Notes: a model not told the origin generated them from the letters alone. Positions 19,535-28,576 are shown, counted from the stretch's first letter. The stretch: DNA of 64,000 nucleotides from Candidatus Nitrotoga sp. CP45 (GCA_003402375.1 QFXJ01000051.1:1-64000); one strand, 5' to 3'. A program made the numbers and translations.

Positions 19535-20110
19535 TACATTGGTGATGGCTTAAGCATATTTAAGTGATAAAACTGTAAGTTGAAAACGGCCACGGCATTT
19601 AACTGCCTGATTTGCAGGCTTATGCCATGAAGATTTAGTGGGCAAACAAAGTAGAAATTCTGATAAGAATTTCAAACCAGATGCTATACATGATTAGCAA
19701 TGTCATTGAGCACTGACAATGCCGCCAGATTGCAATTAAAGCTGGGCAGTCTGTCGCTCACCGAGAAGCCTGTGTAAGTGAAATTCCTGGGCGGCTTAAC
19801 AGGGTAGCAGCCAATCCCGCCCGCACAATTAGTTCTGCCGCATCATGTAGTAGACTCGCAACCTAAAATTGACATGAATACGATGGCAGTGAAAGTAATA
19901 AATAAATGTTTTAATTGTTTCATTGTGAATTCTCTTGATTATTTTAAAGAAGTCGCCTGATTAGCTGCTCCTTTCGGTTTAGGTGCTCCAAGCTGCTCAC
20001 GCAGATCTCCAACATGCCGATTAGGAAAGCTTGTGGAGTGCTACTGCGACATGTTTGAAATGTGTCTAACCGCGCACGTAGACTACTATCCAAGCGTGTA
20101 TATGGTCTGT
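19535..20110. other. Intergenic decay zone
   Basis: The sequence holds a possible tiny lipoprotein (19843-19923, minus) and, just upstream of it on the same strand, an open stretch of about 30 codons ending at a TAA near 19943 (LREQLGAPKPKGAANQATS) with no start codon and an in-frame TAG before it. That stretch looks like the tail of a destroyed gene. The IS200-type remnant begins beyond it. No RNA gene was recognised. Confidence 0.45.
19843..19923 (-). CDS. Possible tiny lipoprotein (26 residues)
   Basis: A 26-residue reading frame, MKQLKHLFITFTAIVFMSIL followed by GCESTT and a stop. The shape is a lipoprotein signal: basic start, hydrophobic core and an S-I-L-G-C lipobox, but only four residues follow the cysteine. 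GAGAA lies about 7 bases upstream of the ATG. It could be a real entericidin-like toxin-sized lipoprotein, or the surviving 5' end of a longer lipoprotein gene. No family can be named. Confidence 0.35.
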   Translation of the reverse strand: MKQLKHLFITFTAIVFMSILGCESTT

Positions 20111-20420
20111 GCGGTATCGTACATAGCTTAAGCCAGCACCTTGGTGCGATATTTCGAGAATTGGCGAAGCATGAGGAAGTGGAGGTGGTGGAAGGCCATC
20201 TGATGCCAGATCATGTACATAGATAACTGAGCATACCGCCGAAGTACGCGGTTTTGAATGTGGTCGGATACCTTAAAAACAAAAGAGTGTAATCACCATA
20301 GCAAGAAAGTGTGGAGGTCGAGGAATTTCACTGGTGAGGCATTCTGGGCAAGAGGCTGCTTCGTATCGACAGTAGGATTAGATGAAGCAGAGGATGAACG
20401 ATATGGCCAGATGAAACTGA
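20110..20420 (+). pseudogene. IS200/IS605-family transposase remnant (tnpA)
   Basis: In frame from about 20110 the DNA reads SLSQHLGAIFRELAKHEEVE, then VVEGHLMPDHVH with the HUH-type His-x-His, then a stop. In shifted frames it continues IPPKYAVLNVVGYLKNK, and the nucleotides beyond still resemble the GEAFWARG...STVG part of IS200 transposases. Several stops and frameshifts make it non-functional. The catalytic tyrosine region is not readable. The element probably ends at the hairpins at 20427-20504. Confidence 0.8.
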
Positions 20421-20426
20421 ACGTCT

Positions 20427-20504
20427 AGCCGCCTTGGGCGGCTCACGGTTTTATCGGCCCCTTTGAGGGGCTTATCTAATAAGCCCCCGGCTTTGCCAGG
20501 GGGC
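20427..20504 (+). mobile_element. Right-end hairpins of the IS200-like remnant
   Basis: Three hairpins follow the transposase remnant: AGCCGCC/GGCGGCT (20427-20443), CCCC-TTTGA-GGGG (about 20458-20470) and GCCCCCGGC/GCCAGGGGGC (20483-20504). This arrangement is typical of the structured ends of IS200-type elements. The last hairpin lies 24 bases from the convergent yajQ stop and may act as a terminator for yajQ. Confidence 0.65.
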
Positions 20505-20528
20505 ATTTAGTTTCACAATAATATTTTT

Positions 20529-21017
20529 TCAGTCGCGAAAGTTTTGGTATTGCAGCGGAAAGTCAGTGATGGATGTGCGTATCAACTGGATGGCAGCTTG
20601 CAGATCGTCACGCTTACTGCCAGTTATCCGTACCGTGTCACCTTGTATGCTGGCTTGTACTTTCATTTTACTGTCCTTGACGAATTTGACGATTTTTTTC
20701 GCCAGTTCGATTTCCACCCCCACTTTGACGGTACAGGAACGTTTAACCTTGTTACCGCTAACTTTCTCAATCTTATCGCTAATCTCCAAGCACTTGATGT
20801 CTACGCCGCGCTTGGTAAGTTTGGCATTAAGAATATCCTGCACCTGGTTCAGCTGAAATTCATTATCAGCATGCACGGTCAGCACTAATTCTGCCTGCTC
20901 CACACGTGCGTCGGAACCCTTGAAATCAAAGCGCGTGCCAACTTCTTTGTTGGTTTGCTCGACTGCATTTTTAACTTCCGTCTTATCCACTTCGGATACG
21001 ATATCGAACGATGGCAT
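20529..21017 (-). CDS. yajQ: YajQ family nucleotide-binding protein
   Basis: A 162-residue UPF0234/YajQ protein with two ferredoxin-like folds. It begins with the family signature [11 protein letters not shown] and contains [26 protein letters not shown] and [15 protein letters not shown]. Family members bind cyclic di-GMP or other nucleotides and have been linked to gene regulation and virulence elsewhere; the role here is unknown. AAGGAG 7 bases upstream supports the ATG. It ends next to the IS200-like remnant. Confidence 0.95.
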   Translation of the reverse strand: MPSFDIVSEVDKTEVKNAVEQTNKEVGTRFDFKGSDARVEQAELVLTVHADNEFQLNQVQDILNAKLTKRGVDIKCLEISDKIEKVSGNKVKRSCTVKVGVEIELAKKIVKFVKDSKMKVQASIQGDTVRITGSKRDDLQAAIQLIRTSITDFPLQYQNFRD

Positions 21018-21104
21018 TGCAGTTCTCCTTAAACTTTATCTTCTTAATCTTCTTTTTCAGACGGAGGAAATGCTTGATGAGGGGCTACGAGTGGATTCGA
21101 TTCG

Positions 21105-21419
21105 TTAACCAAAACTGCAAACGTAATTGACTGCATCCTGTGCATGTATTTCAAAGCTGCTGTTAGCAGCCACATTGAACTGCATACCGGCAGTATAGGT
21201 TTTAGCAGCGGCGTCGCCTGCTATTTTAACTTGACAGGTGCCACTGGTAATTTCCATTAGTTCAGGGGCGTCGATGTTAAAAGTGAGCTGGCTGCCCGGC
21301 ATTATTACACCGACGGTTTTGCGTGTGCCATCCGGGAATAGGACGGAGTGTGACACGCACTTACCGTCGAAGAATACATTGGCTTTTTTTACGACGCTAA
21401 CGTTATCGAATTGGGACAT
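21105..21419 (-). CDS. ppnP: Pyrimidine/purine nucleoside phosphorylase PpnP
   Basis: Single-domain cupin of 104 residues (YaiE/DUF1255 family). Typical stretches are [33 protein letters not shown] and a C-terminal VNYVCSFG. Characterised members cleave a wide range of nucleosides with phosphate. AGGAG about 5 bases upstream supports the ATG. It lies between yajQ and argG on the same strand with separate gaps of about 80 bases, so operon membership is uncertain. Confidence 0.92.
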   Translation of the reverse strand: MSQFDNVSVVKKANVFFDGKCVSHSVLFPDGTRKTVGVIMPGSQLTFNIDAPELMEITSGTCQVKIAGDAAAKTYTAGMQFNVAANSSFEIHAQDAVNYVCSFG

Positions 21420-21500
21420 GGATACTCCTGATGGGAATTATTTAATTTGATTTATTCAAGTTTTTATATAAACACAAAGCATTTCGAACAGATTTAACTA

Positions 21501-22718
21501 CTACCCTAGCTTCGCCGCAATACGCATTCTAAGAGCGTTCAGCTTGATAAACCCGGCGGCGTCTTTCTGGTCGTAAGCGCCCTTGTCGTCTTCGAAAGTA
21601 GCGATGTTCGGGTCAAACAGCGAATCGGTTTTGGAATCGCGTCCCACCACGATGACATTGCCCTTGTACAGCTTGATGCGCACCCAGCCGTTAACTTTTT
21701 GTTGCGTGTGATCTATAAGTGTTTGCAGTGAGCGGCGTTCTGGACTCCACCAATAGCCGTTGTAAATCATACTGGCATAGCGCGGCATTAAATCATCTTT
21801 CAGGTGCGCAACTTCGCGGTCCAGCGTGATGGATTCTATTGCGCGATGTGCCTTGAGCATGATGGTTCCGCCGGGGGTTTCATAACAGCCGCGTGATTTC
21901 ATGCCGACGTAGCGGTTCTCTACCAGATCAAGACGGCCAATGCCGTGTTTGCCACCCAACTTATTAAGCATGGTGAGTATCTGGGCCGGGCTCATGCGCG
22001 ACCCGTTGAGGCCGACAATGTCGCCGCGCTCGAATTCAATATCAAGATATTCAGCCGCGTCTGGCGCTTGTTCCGGTGATACTGTCCAGCGCCACATGCT
22101 TTCCTCTGCTTCAGCGGCGGGGTTTTCCAGATGGCGACCTTCAAAGCTGATGTGCAGCAGGTTTGCATCCATCGAATAAGGCGATCCGCCCTGTTTGTGT
22201 TTCATATCTACAGGGATGCTGTGCTTTTCAGCGTATGCCATTAGTTTTTCGCGCGAGAGTAAGTCCCACTCGCGCCACGGCGCGATTACCTTGATGTTCG
22301 GGTTAAGTGCGTAATAGCCTAGCTCGAAACGCACCTGATCGTTGCCCTTGCCAGTGGCGCCGTGCGACACCGCTTCGGCACACGTTTGCCTGGCGATCTC
22401 AATTTGGCGCTTGGCGATTAACGGGCGCGCGATCGAGGTGCCGAGCAGATATTCTCCCTCATATACGGTGTTGGCGCGAAACATCGGGAATACAAAATCG
22501 CGTACGAATTCGTCGCGCAGATCGTCAATGAAAATATTTTCCGGTTTGATGCCGAACTGCAATGCTTTTTTGCGCGCGGGTTCGAGTTCTTCACCTTGGC
22601 CAATATCGGCAGTGAAAGTTACGACTTCGCACTGATAGGTATCCTGTAACCATTTCAGGATCACTGAGGTATCCAGCCCACCAGAGTAGGCGAGGACGAC
22701 TTTTTTGATTTCACTCAT
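21501..22718 (-). CDS. argG: Argininosuccinate synthase
   Basis: Joins citrulline and aspartate with ATP, the penultimate step of arginine synthesis. The protein is 405 residues, the normal length. The N-terminal ATP pyrophosphatase loop is AYSGGLDTS (about 10-18). Conserved [15 protein letters not shown] and [13 protein letters not shown] follow. It is the last of three arginine genes in the order argD-argF-argG, separated from argF by 69 bases that contain a hairpin. Confidence 0.98.
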   Translation of the reverse strand: MSEIKKVVLAYSGGLDTSVILKWLQDTYQCEVVTFTADIGQGEELEPARKKALQFGIKPENIFIDDLRDEFVRDFVFPMFRANTVYEGEYLLGTSIARPLIAKRQIEIARQTCAEAVSHGATGKGNDQVRFELGYYALNPNIKVIAPWREWDLLSREKLMAYAEKHSIPVDMKHKQGGSPYSMDANLLHISFEGRHLENPAAEAEESMWRWTVSPEQAPDAAEYLDIEFERGDIVGLNGSRMSPAQILTMLNKLGGKHGIGRLDLVENRYVGMKSRGCYETPGGTIMLKAHRAIESITLDREVAHLKDDLMPRYASMIYNGYWWSPERRSLQTLIDHTQQKVNGWVRIKLYKGNVIVVGRDSKTDSLFDPNIATFEDDKGAYDQKDAAGFIKLNALRMRIAAKLG

Positions 22719-22752
22719 TTCGTTTTTCTCTGTTTAATAAACCACCAATGAA

Positions 22753-22775
22753 AATAGGGTGCACAAGCGCACCCT
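22753..22775 (-). terminator. Hairpin between argF and argG
   Basis: Arms AGGGTGC (22756-22762) and GCACCCT (22769-22775) form a stem read on the minus strand and followed by ATTTTC. It sits between the argF stop and argG start and could be a leaky terminator or processing site that sets argG levels relative to argF. Confidence 0.55.
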
Positions 22776-22787
22776 GCATTTATGCTT

Positions 22788-23708
22788 TTAGTTATTCACA
22801 TTACCTAATAGCAGATATTCCATCAGTGCTTTTTGTACATGTAATCGATTCTCTGCTTCATCCCATACCGCGCTTTGCGGGCCGTCAATAACAGCGGCGT
22901 CCACTTCCTCTCCGCGATGCGCCGGCAGGCAGTGCATGAACAGTGCATCCGGTTTGGCGACGGACATCATTTCTGCATCCACAATCCAGTCGGCAAAAGC
23001 TTTGCGGCGTGCATCGTTCTCACGCTCAAAGCCCATGCTGGTCCAGACATCGGTGGTAACCAGGTCGGCATTGCGCGCCGCATCCATCGGGTCAGCAAAT
23101 TCTTCATAGTGGTCTTCACCGAATAGTCCGGCGCGTTCTGGCTCAACTTCATAGCCAGGTGGGGTGGAAACATGGACGTTGAAGTCGAACACCTCCGCTG
23201 CTTGTAACCAGGTATTGCATACATTATTGGAATCACCGATCCATGCAACGGTTTTGCCCTGAATGGAGCCACGCTGCTCGATATACGTGTAGATATCAGC
23301 CAATATCTGACAAGGATGGTATTCATTGGTCAGGCCGTTAATCACCGGTACTCTTGAATTTGCGGCAAAGCGTTCGATGATTTCTTGCTCGAAAGTACGG
23401 ATCATCACCAAGTCACTCATGCGGGAGATAACTTGTGCGGCGTCTTCTACCGGCTCACCACGCCCTAGTTGAGAATCGCGCGTGTTGAGGTAAATGGCAT
23501 TGCCGCCAAGTTGCTGCATGCCTGCCTCAAATGATAGGCGTGTACGCGTGGAGCTTTTCTCAAAGATCATCACTAAAGTGCGATCCACTAGTGGATGATA
23601 GAGCTGGTAGTTTTTGAAGCGTTGCTTGATGATGTGCGCGCGGGCAAACATGTGTTCAAACTCTGCACGGGTAAAGTCTTTGAATTGTAAAAAATGTTTA
23701 ATGTTCAC
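22788..23708 (-). CDS. argF: Ornithine carbamoyltransferase
   Basis: Makes citrulline from ornithine and carbamoyl phosphate. The protein is 306 residues with the carbamoyl-phosphate motif SSTRTRLSFE (about 52-61), HPCQ in NEYHPCQILAD, and the ornithine-binding FMHCLPAHRGEEV near the C-terminus. The start is a GTG one base after the argD stop, so translation is probably coupled to argD. Confidence 0.98.
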   Translation of the reverse strand: MNIKHFLQFKDFTRAEFEHMFARAHIIKQRFKNYQLYHPLVDRTLVMIFEKSSTRTRLSFEAGMQQLGGNAIYLNTRDSQLGRGEPVEDAAQVISRMSDLVMIRTFEQEIIERFAANSRVPVINGLTNEYHPCQILADIYTYIEQRGSIQGKTVAWIGDSNNVCNTWLQAAEVFDFNVHVSTPPGYEVEPERAGLFGEDHYEEFADPMDAARNADLVTTDVWTSMGFERENDARRKAFADWIVDAEMMSVAKPDALFMHCLPAHRGEEVDAAVIDGPQSAVWDEAENRLHVQKALMEYLLLGNVNN

Positions 23709-23709
23709 G

Positions 23710-24888
23710 TTATGCGCCTTGCGCCAGGAAATTGGTAATCAGCGGGCATAGCTGGTCCAGCAATTGCAGCGCTTCTGCGGTAGTGAACACCATTGCGGGT
23801 AGCAGCCGGATAACATTGTCAGCGGTGACGTTGATCAACAGTCCTTGCGCCAAGGCTTGCTTAACCAATTCCCCGCAGCTCCTGTCCAGCTCAATGCCGA
23901 TAATCAGCCCCTGCCCTCGAATTTCCACCACGCCAGCCACTGCGGCCAGGCGTGTGCGTAAGCCCTGCTGTAGAAATTCGCCTACCGTGGCGGCATTCGC
24001 TACCAGCTGGTCTTCTTCCATTATCGCCAGCGTGGTTAGCACAGCAACACATGCTAATGGGTTGCCGCCGAAAGTAGAGCCATGATTGCCCGGCTTAAAG
24101 GTTCCCGCAGCCTTGCCAGCGGCTAGGCAGGCGCCAACAGGAATGCCGGAGCCGATACCTTTGGCTAGTGTCATTACGTCCGGCAGGATGCCCGTATGCT
24201 GGTGGGCGAACCATTTGCCGGTACGGCCAATACCGCATTGCACTTCATCCAGCATCAACAGCCAGTTGTGCTGGTCACAGATTTTGCGCAGTTGCTCGAG
24301 ATAATGGATATCCAAGGTACGGATTCCGCCTTCGCCTTGAATAGGCTCGATTAGTACCGCTACGACATTAGGGTTGTGTTCGGCAACTTGATGTATGGCA
24401 TCCAGGTCATCATAAGGAACGCGCACAAAACCTTTCACCAGTGGTTCGAATCCCGCCTGTACTTTGCGGTTGCCGGTGGCGGACAGTGTAGCCAAAGTGC
24501 GGCCATGAAACGCTTTTTCCATTACGATAATGGCTGGATTTTCAATGCCTTGCTGATGGCCATATAGACGTGCCAACTTGATTGCAGCTTCATTAGCCTC
24601 ACAGCCAGAATTGCACAAGAACAACTCTTGCATGTTGGCCAGCTCGCACAGCTTGTCGGCTACAGCTTCTTGCTCGTATATCTGATACAAGTTGGAAACG
24701 TGTATCAGTTTGCTGATTTGCTCCGTAAGCGCCGCCGTTAAGCGTGGGTGGGCATGCCCCAGAGTGTTGACAGCGATGCCGGACAGCGCATCGAGGTAGC
24801 GTTTGCCATTGCTGTCCCACAGCCAAACGCCTTCACCGTGCTTGAAGGTGACTGGCAGGCGAGCATAGGTGTTCATCAAATGTGACAT
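23710..24888 (-). CDS. argD: Acetylornithine aminotransferase
   Basis: Class III PLP-dependent aminotransferase that converts N-acetylglutamate semialdehyde to N-acetylornithine. The protein is 392 residues. Visible landmarks are GSEANE-like NSGCEANEAAIKLAR, FHGRTLATLSATG, the cofactor region LDEVQCGIGRTGKW, the PLP lysine in TLAKGIGSGIPVGA and the GSTFGGNPLAC loop. It is the first gene of the argDFG group. The first ATG at 24888 and a second four codons later are both possible starts. Confidence 0.97.
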   Translation of the reverse strand: MSHLMNTYARLPVTFKHGEGVWLWDSNGKRYLDALSGIAVNTLGHAHPRLTAALTEQISKLIHVSNLYQIYEQEAVADKLCELANMQELFLCNSGCEANEAAIKLARLYGHQQGIENPAIIVMEKAFHGRTLATLSATGNRKVQAGFEPLVKGFVRVPYDDLDAIHQVAEHNPNVVAVLIEPIQGEGGIRTLDIHYLEQLRKICDQHNWLLMLDEVQCGIGRTGKWFAHQHTGILPDVMTLAKGIGSGIPVGACLAAGKAAGTFKPGNHGSTFGGNPLACVAVLTTLAIMEEDQLVANAATVGEFLQQGLRTRLAAVAGVVEIRGQGLIIGIELDRSCGELVKQALAQGLLINVTADNVIRLLPAMVFTTAEALQLLDQLCPLITNFLAQGA

Positions 24889-24898
24889 AGAATGACAG

Positions 24899-24917
24899 AC
24901 GGCGGCATGGCCGCCGT
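24899..24917 (-). promoter_or_regulatory. Strong hairpin in argD leader
   Basis: Perfect eight-base arms ACGGCGGC (24899-24906) and GCCGCCGT (24910-24917) with a three-base loop lie 10 bases upstream of the argD ATG. There is no T-run after it. A stem this close to the start could mask the ribosome site or stabilise the message. No arginine-repressor box was identified. Confidence 0.4.
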
Positions 24918-25294
24918 ATTGGGTTCAGGAAAACGCGTATATTGAGCCAACTTACCTGGATTGTGCAAGGGGAAAATTTATTTGCGGCACTAAACCCCTG
25001 TGCTACGCACCACCATTGTGGCGCATACCAACGAAGATCCTCGATTTTCCTCATTGATCATTTGCTGGGGTCGGCCAACGAAGCTATTGTTAGCGTTTCC
25101 AATCTTCGCGATTCAGCTTATGACGCAAACGTCTGTGCATCATATGGCCACTGCCCTCGAATCGAATTTATTGTTACAGTAATTATGTAATTAAATCTAT
25201 TTTGTAGGTGCTCAGCCTAATAATACTTGTAAGTAATGCGCAGAAATGATTAACGTACAGTAACTTCAACCGAAAATGCATTGGAGTCACACTT
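24918..25294. other. Intergenic region, no gene seen
   Basis: Nearly 380 bases between argD and a broken VOC gene. Short frames on both strands have no family resemblance. The argD promoter should lie here on the minus strand but no clear box is visible. Confidence 0.4.
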
Positions 25295-25660
25295 ATGATC
25301 CTCGGCCTCCGCACCGTTATATATCCTGCCCCAGACCTTGCTGCCGTCAAAGATTGGTATTCGAAGGTGCTCGGTCAAGGATCCTATTTCGATGAACCGT
25401 TCTATGTCGGGTTTTCCGTTGGTGGCTTTGAGCTCAGGTTGTTGCCGAGCGCGTAACCCGGAGCAGTCGGCCCTCAACCGCTTTGGGGTGTGGCAAACAT
25501 CGAATCTGCTTATGCCTGATTGCTAGAGCTGGGGGCTTCTATGCTGGAGCCTGTTGCCGAAGTCGGTGAGGGTATCAAGGTGGCTGCTGTAAAAGCCCCC
25601 TTTTGCAATCGCTTGGAAATCATTGAAAATCCTCACTTCAATACGAGCGTCGTTCGGTGA
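25295..25660 (+). pseudogene. VOC/glyoxalase-family protein, two in-frame stops
   Basis: Starts with GGAG then ATG at 25295 and reads MILGLRTVIYPAPDLAAVKD, WYSKVLGQ and FSVGGFELRLLPSA, i.e. a vicinal-oxygen-chelate domain. A TAA stops it at 25454, then the same frame continues PGAVGPQPLWGVANIESAYA to a TGA at 25517, then LLELGASMLEPVAEVGEG and onward to the natural TGA at 25658. No frameshift is needed. Both stops could be single-base changes, so the decay looks recent. Confidence 0.8.
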
Positions 25661-25725
25661 TACAGCTAATTCTTTCCGATCGGGCACGTTAGCGTCCATC
25701 ACCACTTACTTTCTACGAGGATCAT

Positions 25726-26108
25726 CATGGCAAGACAGATTTATCCCAGATTGTCCATTGCAAGCACAAATCCAATAAAAACAATGGTCTGTTGACCCTG
25801 ATTATTCGAATGACATAGCCGTATGCATGATCATCAGCGAGAACATTTACGTTATGTTGCTCACCGAACCGTTCTTCGCGACGTTTACGGAAAAACCAAT
25901 CTGCGACGCAAAGAGCAGCACTGAAGTGCTAGTTTGTTTATCATGCGACAGCCGTACTGAAGTCGGCAAGCTTATCGAAAAAGCGCTGATAGCGCGCGGA
26001 ACAGCTCTACGTAAACCTGAAGACCATGGCTTCATGTACGGACACAGGTTTGAAGATATTGACGGACACATTTGGGAGCTCATTTACATGGAGACCAGTC
26101 CGACTTAG
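25726..26108 (+). pseudogene. Second VOC-family protein, frameshifted
   Basis: The N-terminal piece MARQIYPRLSIASTNPIKTM runs in one frame. The rest, from about 25785, continues in another frame: QWSVDPDYSNDIAVCMII, VMLLTEPFFATF, STEVLVCLSCDSRTEVGKL, then DHGFMYGHRFEDIDGHIWEL to the TAG at 26108. The segment normally joining the two (about 15 residues with the FF.KLGF-like motif) is missing, so a small deletion destroyed the frame. The C-terminal frame alone is open from 25827 but lacks the first metal-binding half. Confidence 0.78.
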
Positions 26109-26567
26109 GCGTAAGCCTGAAATGCTAGCCGACCTCAACAATAGCTTCTAACCATTTTCATGCAAGTCTAAAATTTGAAATGAAATATATCTAACTCAAT
26201 TGTCTTTAATTAACGACAAGTGTTTATTAAGTATATTCAATGTATTATAAATATTACAGTAAATGTAATCTGCAAAGAGTGACATTATCACTGCTATATT
26301 TTTAGTTTCAAATTAAATTATTATTTAAATAACTGTTTTAATTATACATTTAAAATGTAGCATGTATTTTGCTTACACAAATAGCGCGAGCATTAGGTTG
26401 GTTTTTAAATTAACTGAAAAAGAGAAGTTTGGAGTACATTCTAGTTTTGGCTAGGTAATTGAAAATGAAGAGCTTTATTGCGATAAACAGTAATCGTTTT
26501 CCACCGTAGTGCATGTTCACAATATAGATATGGATAGTTTGATTTATTTAAAAGAAGGAGATTTACC
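26109..26567. other. AT-rich intergenic region
   Basis: About 460 bases of very AT-rich DNA. No coding frame or palindrome stood out. It must contain the promoter of the small gene at 26568. Confidence 0.4.
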
Positions 26568-26888
26568 ATGGCTAAAAATAACTTCAACAAGTTTACTCAT
26601 GCGGATATACACAGGCAAAGTGCAAGGCTTGTCCCAGCCAGGGAAGGCCTATATGAAACCATGAAAGCTGGTATTGAAAAAAGAATGTCATCCGGATTCA
26701 CTTGCGAAGAGGCTAGAAAATCGAGTGAAATAAATCGACCTGTTAATGAAGCAAATCAAAGAGGTGAATCCAATCATAAACATTCATTTTTAATTGCTGC
26801 CGGAATGGCAATAGTCGGAGCGGTTGCCATAGCAATAAATTCAAAATCGTTGCCCGGTGCTGGAGCTTTGATTTCCAAATCCAAGTAG
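26568..26888 (+). CDS. Small protein with C-terminal membrane segment, unknown
   Basis: A 106-residue protein with an excellent ribosome site (AAGGAG, 8 bases before the ATG). The first 75 residues are polar and helical (for example HADIHRQSARLVPAREGLYE). A single hydrophobic segment follows, HSFLIAAGMAIVGAVAIAIN (about 77-96), then a short basic tail. It is probably a tail-anchored inner-membrane protein. I do not recognise a family. It stands alone between decayed VOC genes and a convergent SDR gene. Confidence 0.75.
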   Translation: MAKNNFNKFTHADIHRQSARLVPAREGLYETMKAGIEKRMSSGFTCEEARKSSEINRPVNEANQRGESNHKHSFLIAAGMAIVGAVAIAINSKSLPGAGALISKSK

Positions 26889-26989
26889 TCAGGCGCTTTC
26901 AGAAGTAAGCTTTGTCCACATAGGTATATTCATCACGCTTCTAAAAACTTTCTTGCCAATCACTGCGCCGATGTAATGGTCCAGGGTAA

Positions 26990-27700
26990 TTACCAAGGTA
27001 TTTCCTGGCCGTCATAACTAAAGAATTTTCCTGAATCGGCCATTGAAAGGTTGCTAATCACTTGTCGCATGCCTGAAACGCTTTGCTCGGTAGAGATCAA
27101 AGCGTTCGGCCCACCCATATCAGTTTTGACCCAACCTGGATGAATTACGATCGAAGTGATTCCAGCAGACTGTAGATCAATTGCAAGGCTCTTTACGACC
27201 ATATTTACTGCTGTTTTGCTTGAACGATAAAGGTAATTCCTACCTCCGCTATTGTCCGCAATGCTCCCCATTTTGCTAGTTATGGCCACAAAAATTTTTT
27301 TCTCACTACGAGCGAGTTGAGTGGCAAATGTTTCAACCATTTTGAGTGGCGCCATGGTATTGATGCGGAATACCTGCATCCATTCCGCATAATCGATATG
27401 ACCGAAACTATTTACGTCCGACTTCGGATAGATGCCCGCATTGCTAATGAGTAGGTCGATAGATTCATCGGACAGTTCCTGGGCCAAGCGCTCAATCTGC
27501 GCATGATCAGAGACATCAAGAGCCAGAATTTTTATAAGCTCAGGATATTGGGCAGCCAGTTTATTAAGCTCATCCGATTTCCCTGGATTCCGACTACAAG
27601 CCAAAACAATCCAGCCATCTGCAGCATATTGCCTGGAAAACTCCAGTCCGATCCCACGGTTAGCGCCAGTAATCAAAGTAGTTTTCATGATCGCACCCAA
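26990..27700 (-). CDS. SDR family oxidoreductase
   Basis: Short-chain dehydrogenase/reductase of 236 residues with the nucleotide-binding TGANRGIG near the N-terminus, the SNAG-type motif LLISNAGIYP, and the active-site Tyr-x3-Lys in YLYRSSKTAVN. A second ATG four codons in (27688) gives the canonical MKTTLITGANRG and may be the true start. The substrate cannot be predicted. It resembles the sniffer/C-factor-like subgroup in outline. Confidence 0.85.
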   Translation of the reverse strand: MGAIMKTTLITGANRGIGLEFSRQYAADGWIVLACSRNPGKSDELNKLAAQYPELIKILALDVSDHAQIERLAQELSDESIDLLISNAGIYPKSDVNSFGHIDYAEWMQVFRINTMAPLKMVETFATQLARSEKKIFVAITSKMGSIADNSGGRNYLYRSSKTAVNMVVKSLAIDLQSAGITSIVIHPGWVKTDMGGPNALISTEQSVSGMRQVISNLSMADSGKFFSYDGQEIPW

Positions 27701-27931
27701 TATTTGTTTAAGAGTTCAGTATATTGCCATCAATTTTTGCTAACAGCATGCTGCATCTCTTTGATGTTATATCTACTTCTATAAAAAGGAAGTAAGTTCT
27801 GCCATAAGATGGCACCTTATTTTTTCTATATGGATAAGTGATGTCGAATGATTCATCCGAAATGCTTGAAATAAGTGGGGCAGCAGTGAATTTGACCCTA
27901 TTTATTCCCCCACCAGACCAAGCGTGAGTGA

Positions 27932-27953
27932 GATGTTGGGCTTCAGCCCCAAA
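27932..27953 (-). repeat. REP palindrome, reverse copy, shortened
   Basis: GATGTTGGGCTTCAGCCCCA matches the outer arms of the REP family, but the AATGAAATG core is mostly lost. It lies between the SDR gene and the 93-residue orphan gene. Confidence 0.55.
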
Positions 27954-28081
27954 CTACCACGCTATTGAAGCATCTAATGCGATGTAGTAGACTTTTATTC
28001 ACTTGGACCGAAATATCGGGTGGGTCAGAGTGGCCCGGGAAAACCGGCCCCGAATACGATACAGAAGAAAGGTGGGCAATC

Positions 28082-28363
28082 ATGAGCAAGCGTTTCCAAA
28101 ATTGGGCTGAGACCTGGATCGAGGATAACATCCTTCATGGCGGTAATCCCGACATCGAGAACTACGATGCGCGGGCAAGACGGCTGATGGATGAAATGTA
28201 CGCCGCGGCGGCTGCGGCCAACTTCTCAGACTTAGAGACCGCGGAGGAGCGGAAGCACCTTGCACCCCTGGTTTTGGCGAAGGTCTCGGACGACACCGAT
28301 TTCGACTATGATACATTTACGCTCAAGTATCTACTGGCGGCGGAGTTTGAAGACGGCGATTGA
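28082..28363 (+). CDS. Hypothetical 93-residue protein
   Basis: Acidic protein of 93 residues beginning MSKRFQNWAETWIEDNI and ending AEFEDGD, mostly helical, with no membrane segment. The ATG at 28082 fits the neighbouring sequence; the frame is open further upstream to 27965 but that part is not protein-like. It is richer in G and C than the flanking DNA. It sits between two REP sequences of the same orientation (27932 and 28547), which suggests a mobile or imported passenger. I do not recognise the family. Confidence 0.55.
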   Translation: MSKRFQNWAETWIEDNILHGGNPDIENYDARARRLMDEMYAAAAAANFSDLETAEERKHLAPLVLAKVSDDTDFDYDTFTLKYLLAAEFEDGD

Positions 28364-28450
28364 GCCCCGCCCGCCCGACTTACTCACACCGGCTCACCAA
28401 CGCATTCAGCCATTCAACCCGGTTAAACACGGGCATGGTCAACGTGCAGA

Positions 28451-28476
28451 TGCCCACGTGGGCACAGCGTGCCCAC
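28451..28476. repeat. Overlapping palindromes TGCCCAC/GTGGGCA
   Basis: A perfect 14-base palindrome (TGCCCACGTGGGCA, 28451-28464) overlaps a second hairpin, GTGGGCAC-AGC-GTGCCCAC (28458-28476). The middle arm can pair with either neighbour. It resembles dispersed intergenic repeats of many betaproteobacteria. Only one copy was seen here. Confidence 0.6.
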
Positions 28477-28546
28477 CCTACTTGACTAAGTTCACGCGAG
28501 ATATAACCTACTGTGGTTCACTACTGACTGACCCCGTTCGTTTCGT

Positions 28547-28576
28547 GATGTTGGGCTTCATTCATTCAGCCCAACC
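28547..28576 (-). repeat. REP palindrome, reverse copy
   Basis: TTGGGCT and AGCCCAA arms (28551-28574) around a TCATTCATTC-like core, touching the stop codon region of the convergent HNH-type gene at 28576. Confidence 0.65.

Noticed and set aside
24441-24465. GGTTCGAATCC, like a tRNA T-arm
   Set aside because: It lies inside argD and there is no acceptor or anticodon stem around it.
24833-25054. A minus-strand frame upstream of and overlapping argD, with RRPCRR that could be an arginine leader peptide
   Set aside because: The arginines come from the GC-rich hairpin, the frame overlaps argD by 56 bases, and it has no ribosome site.
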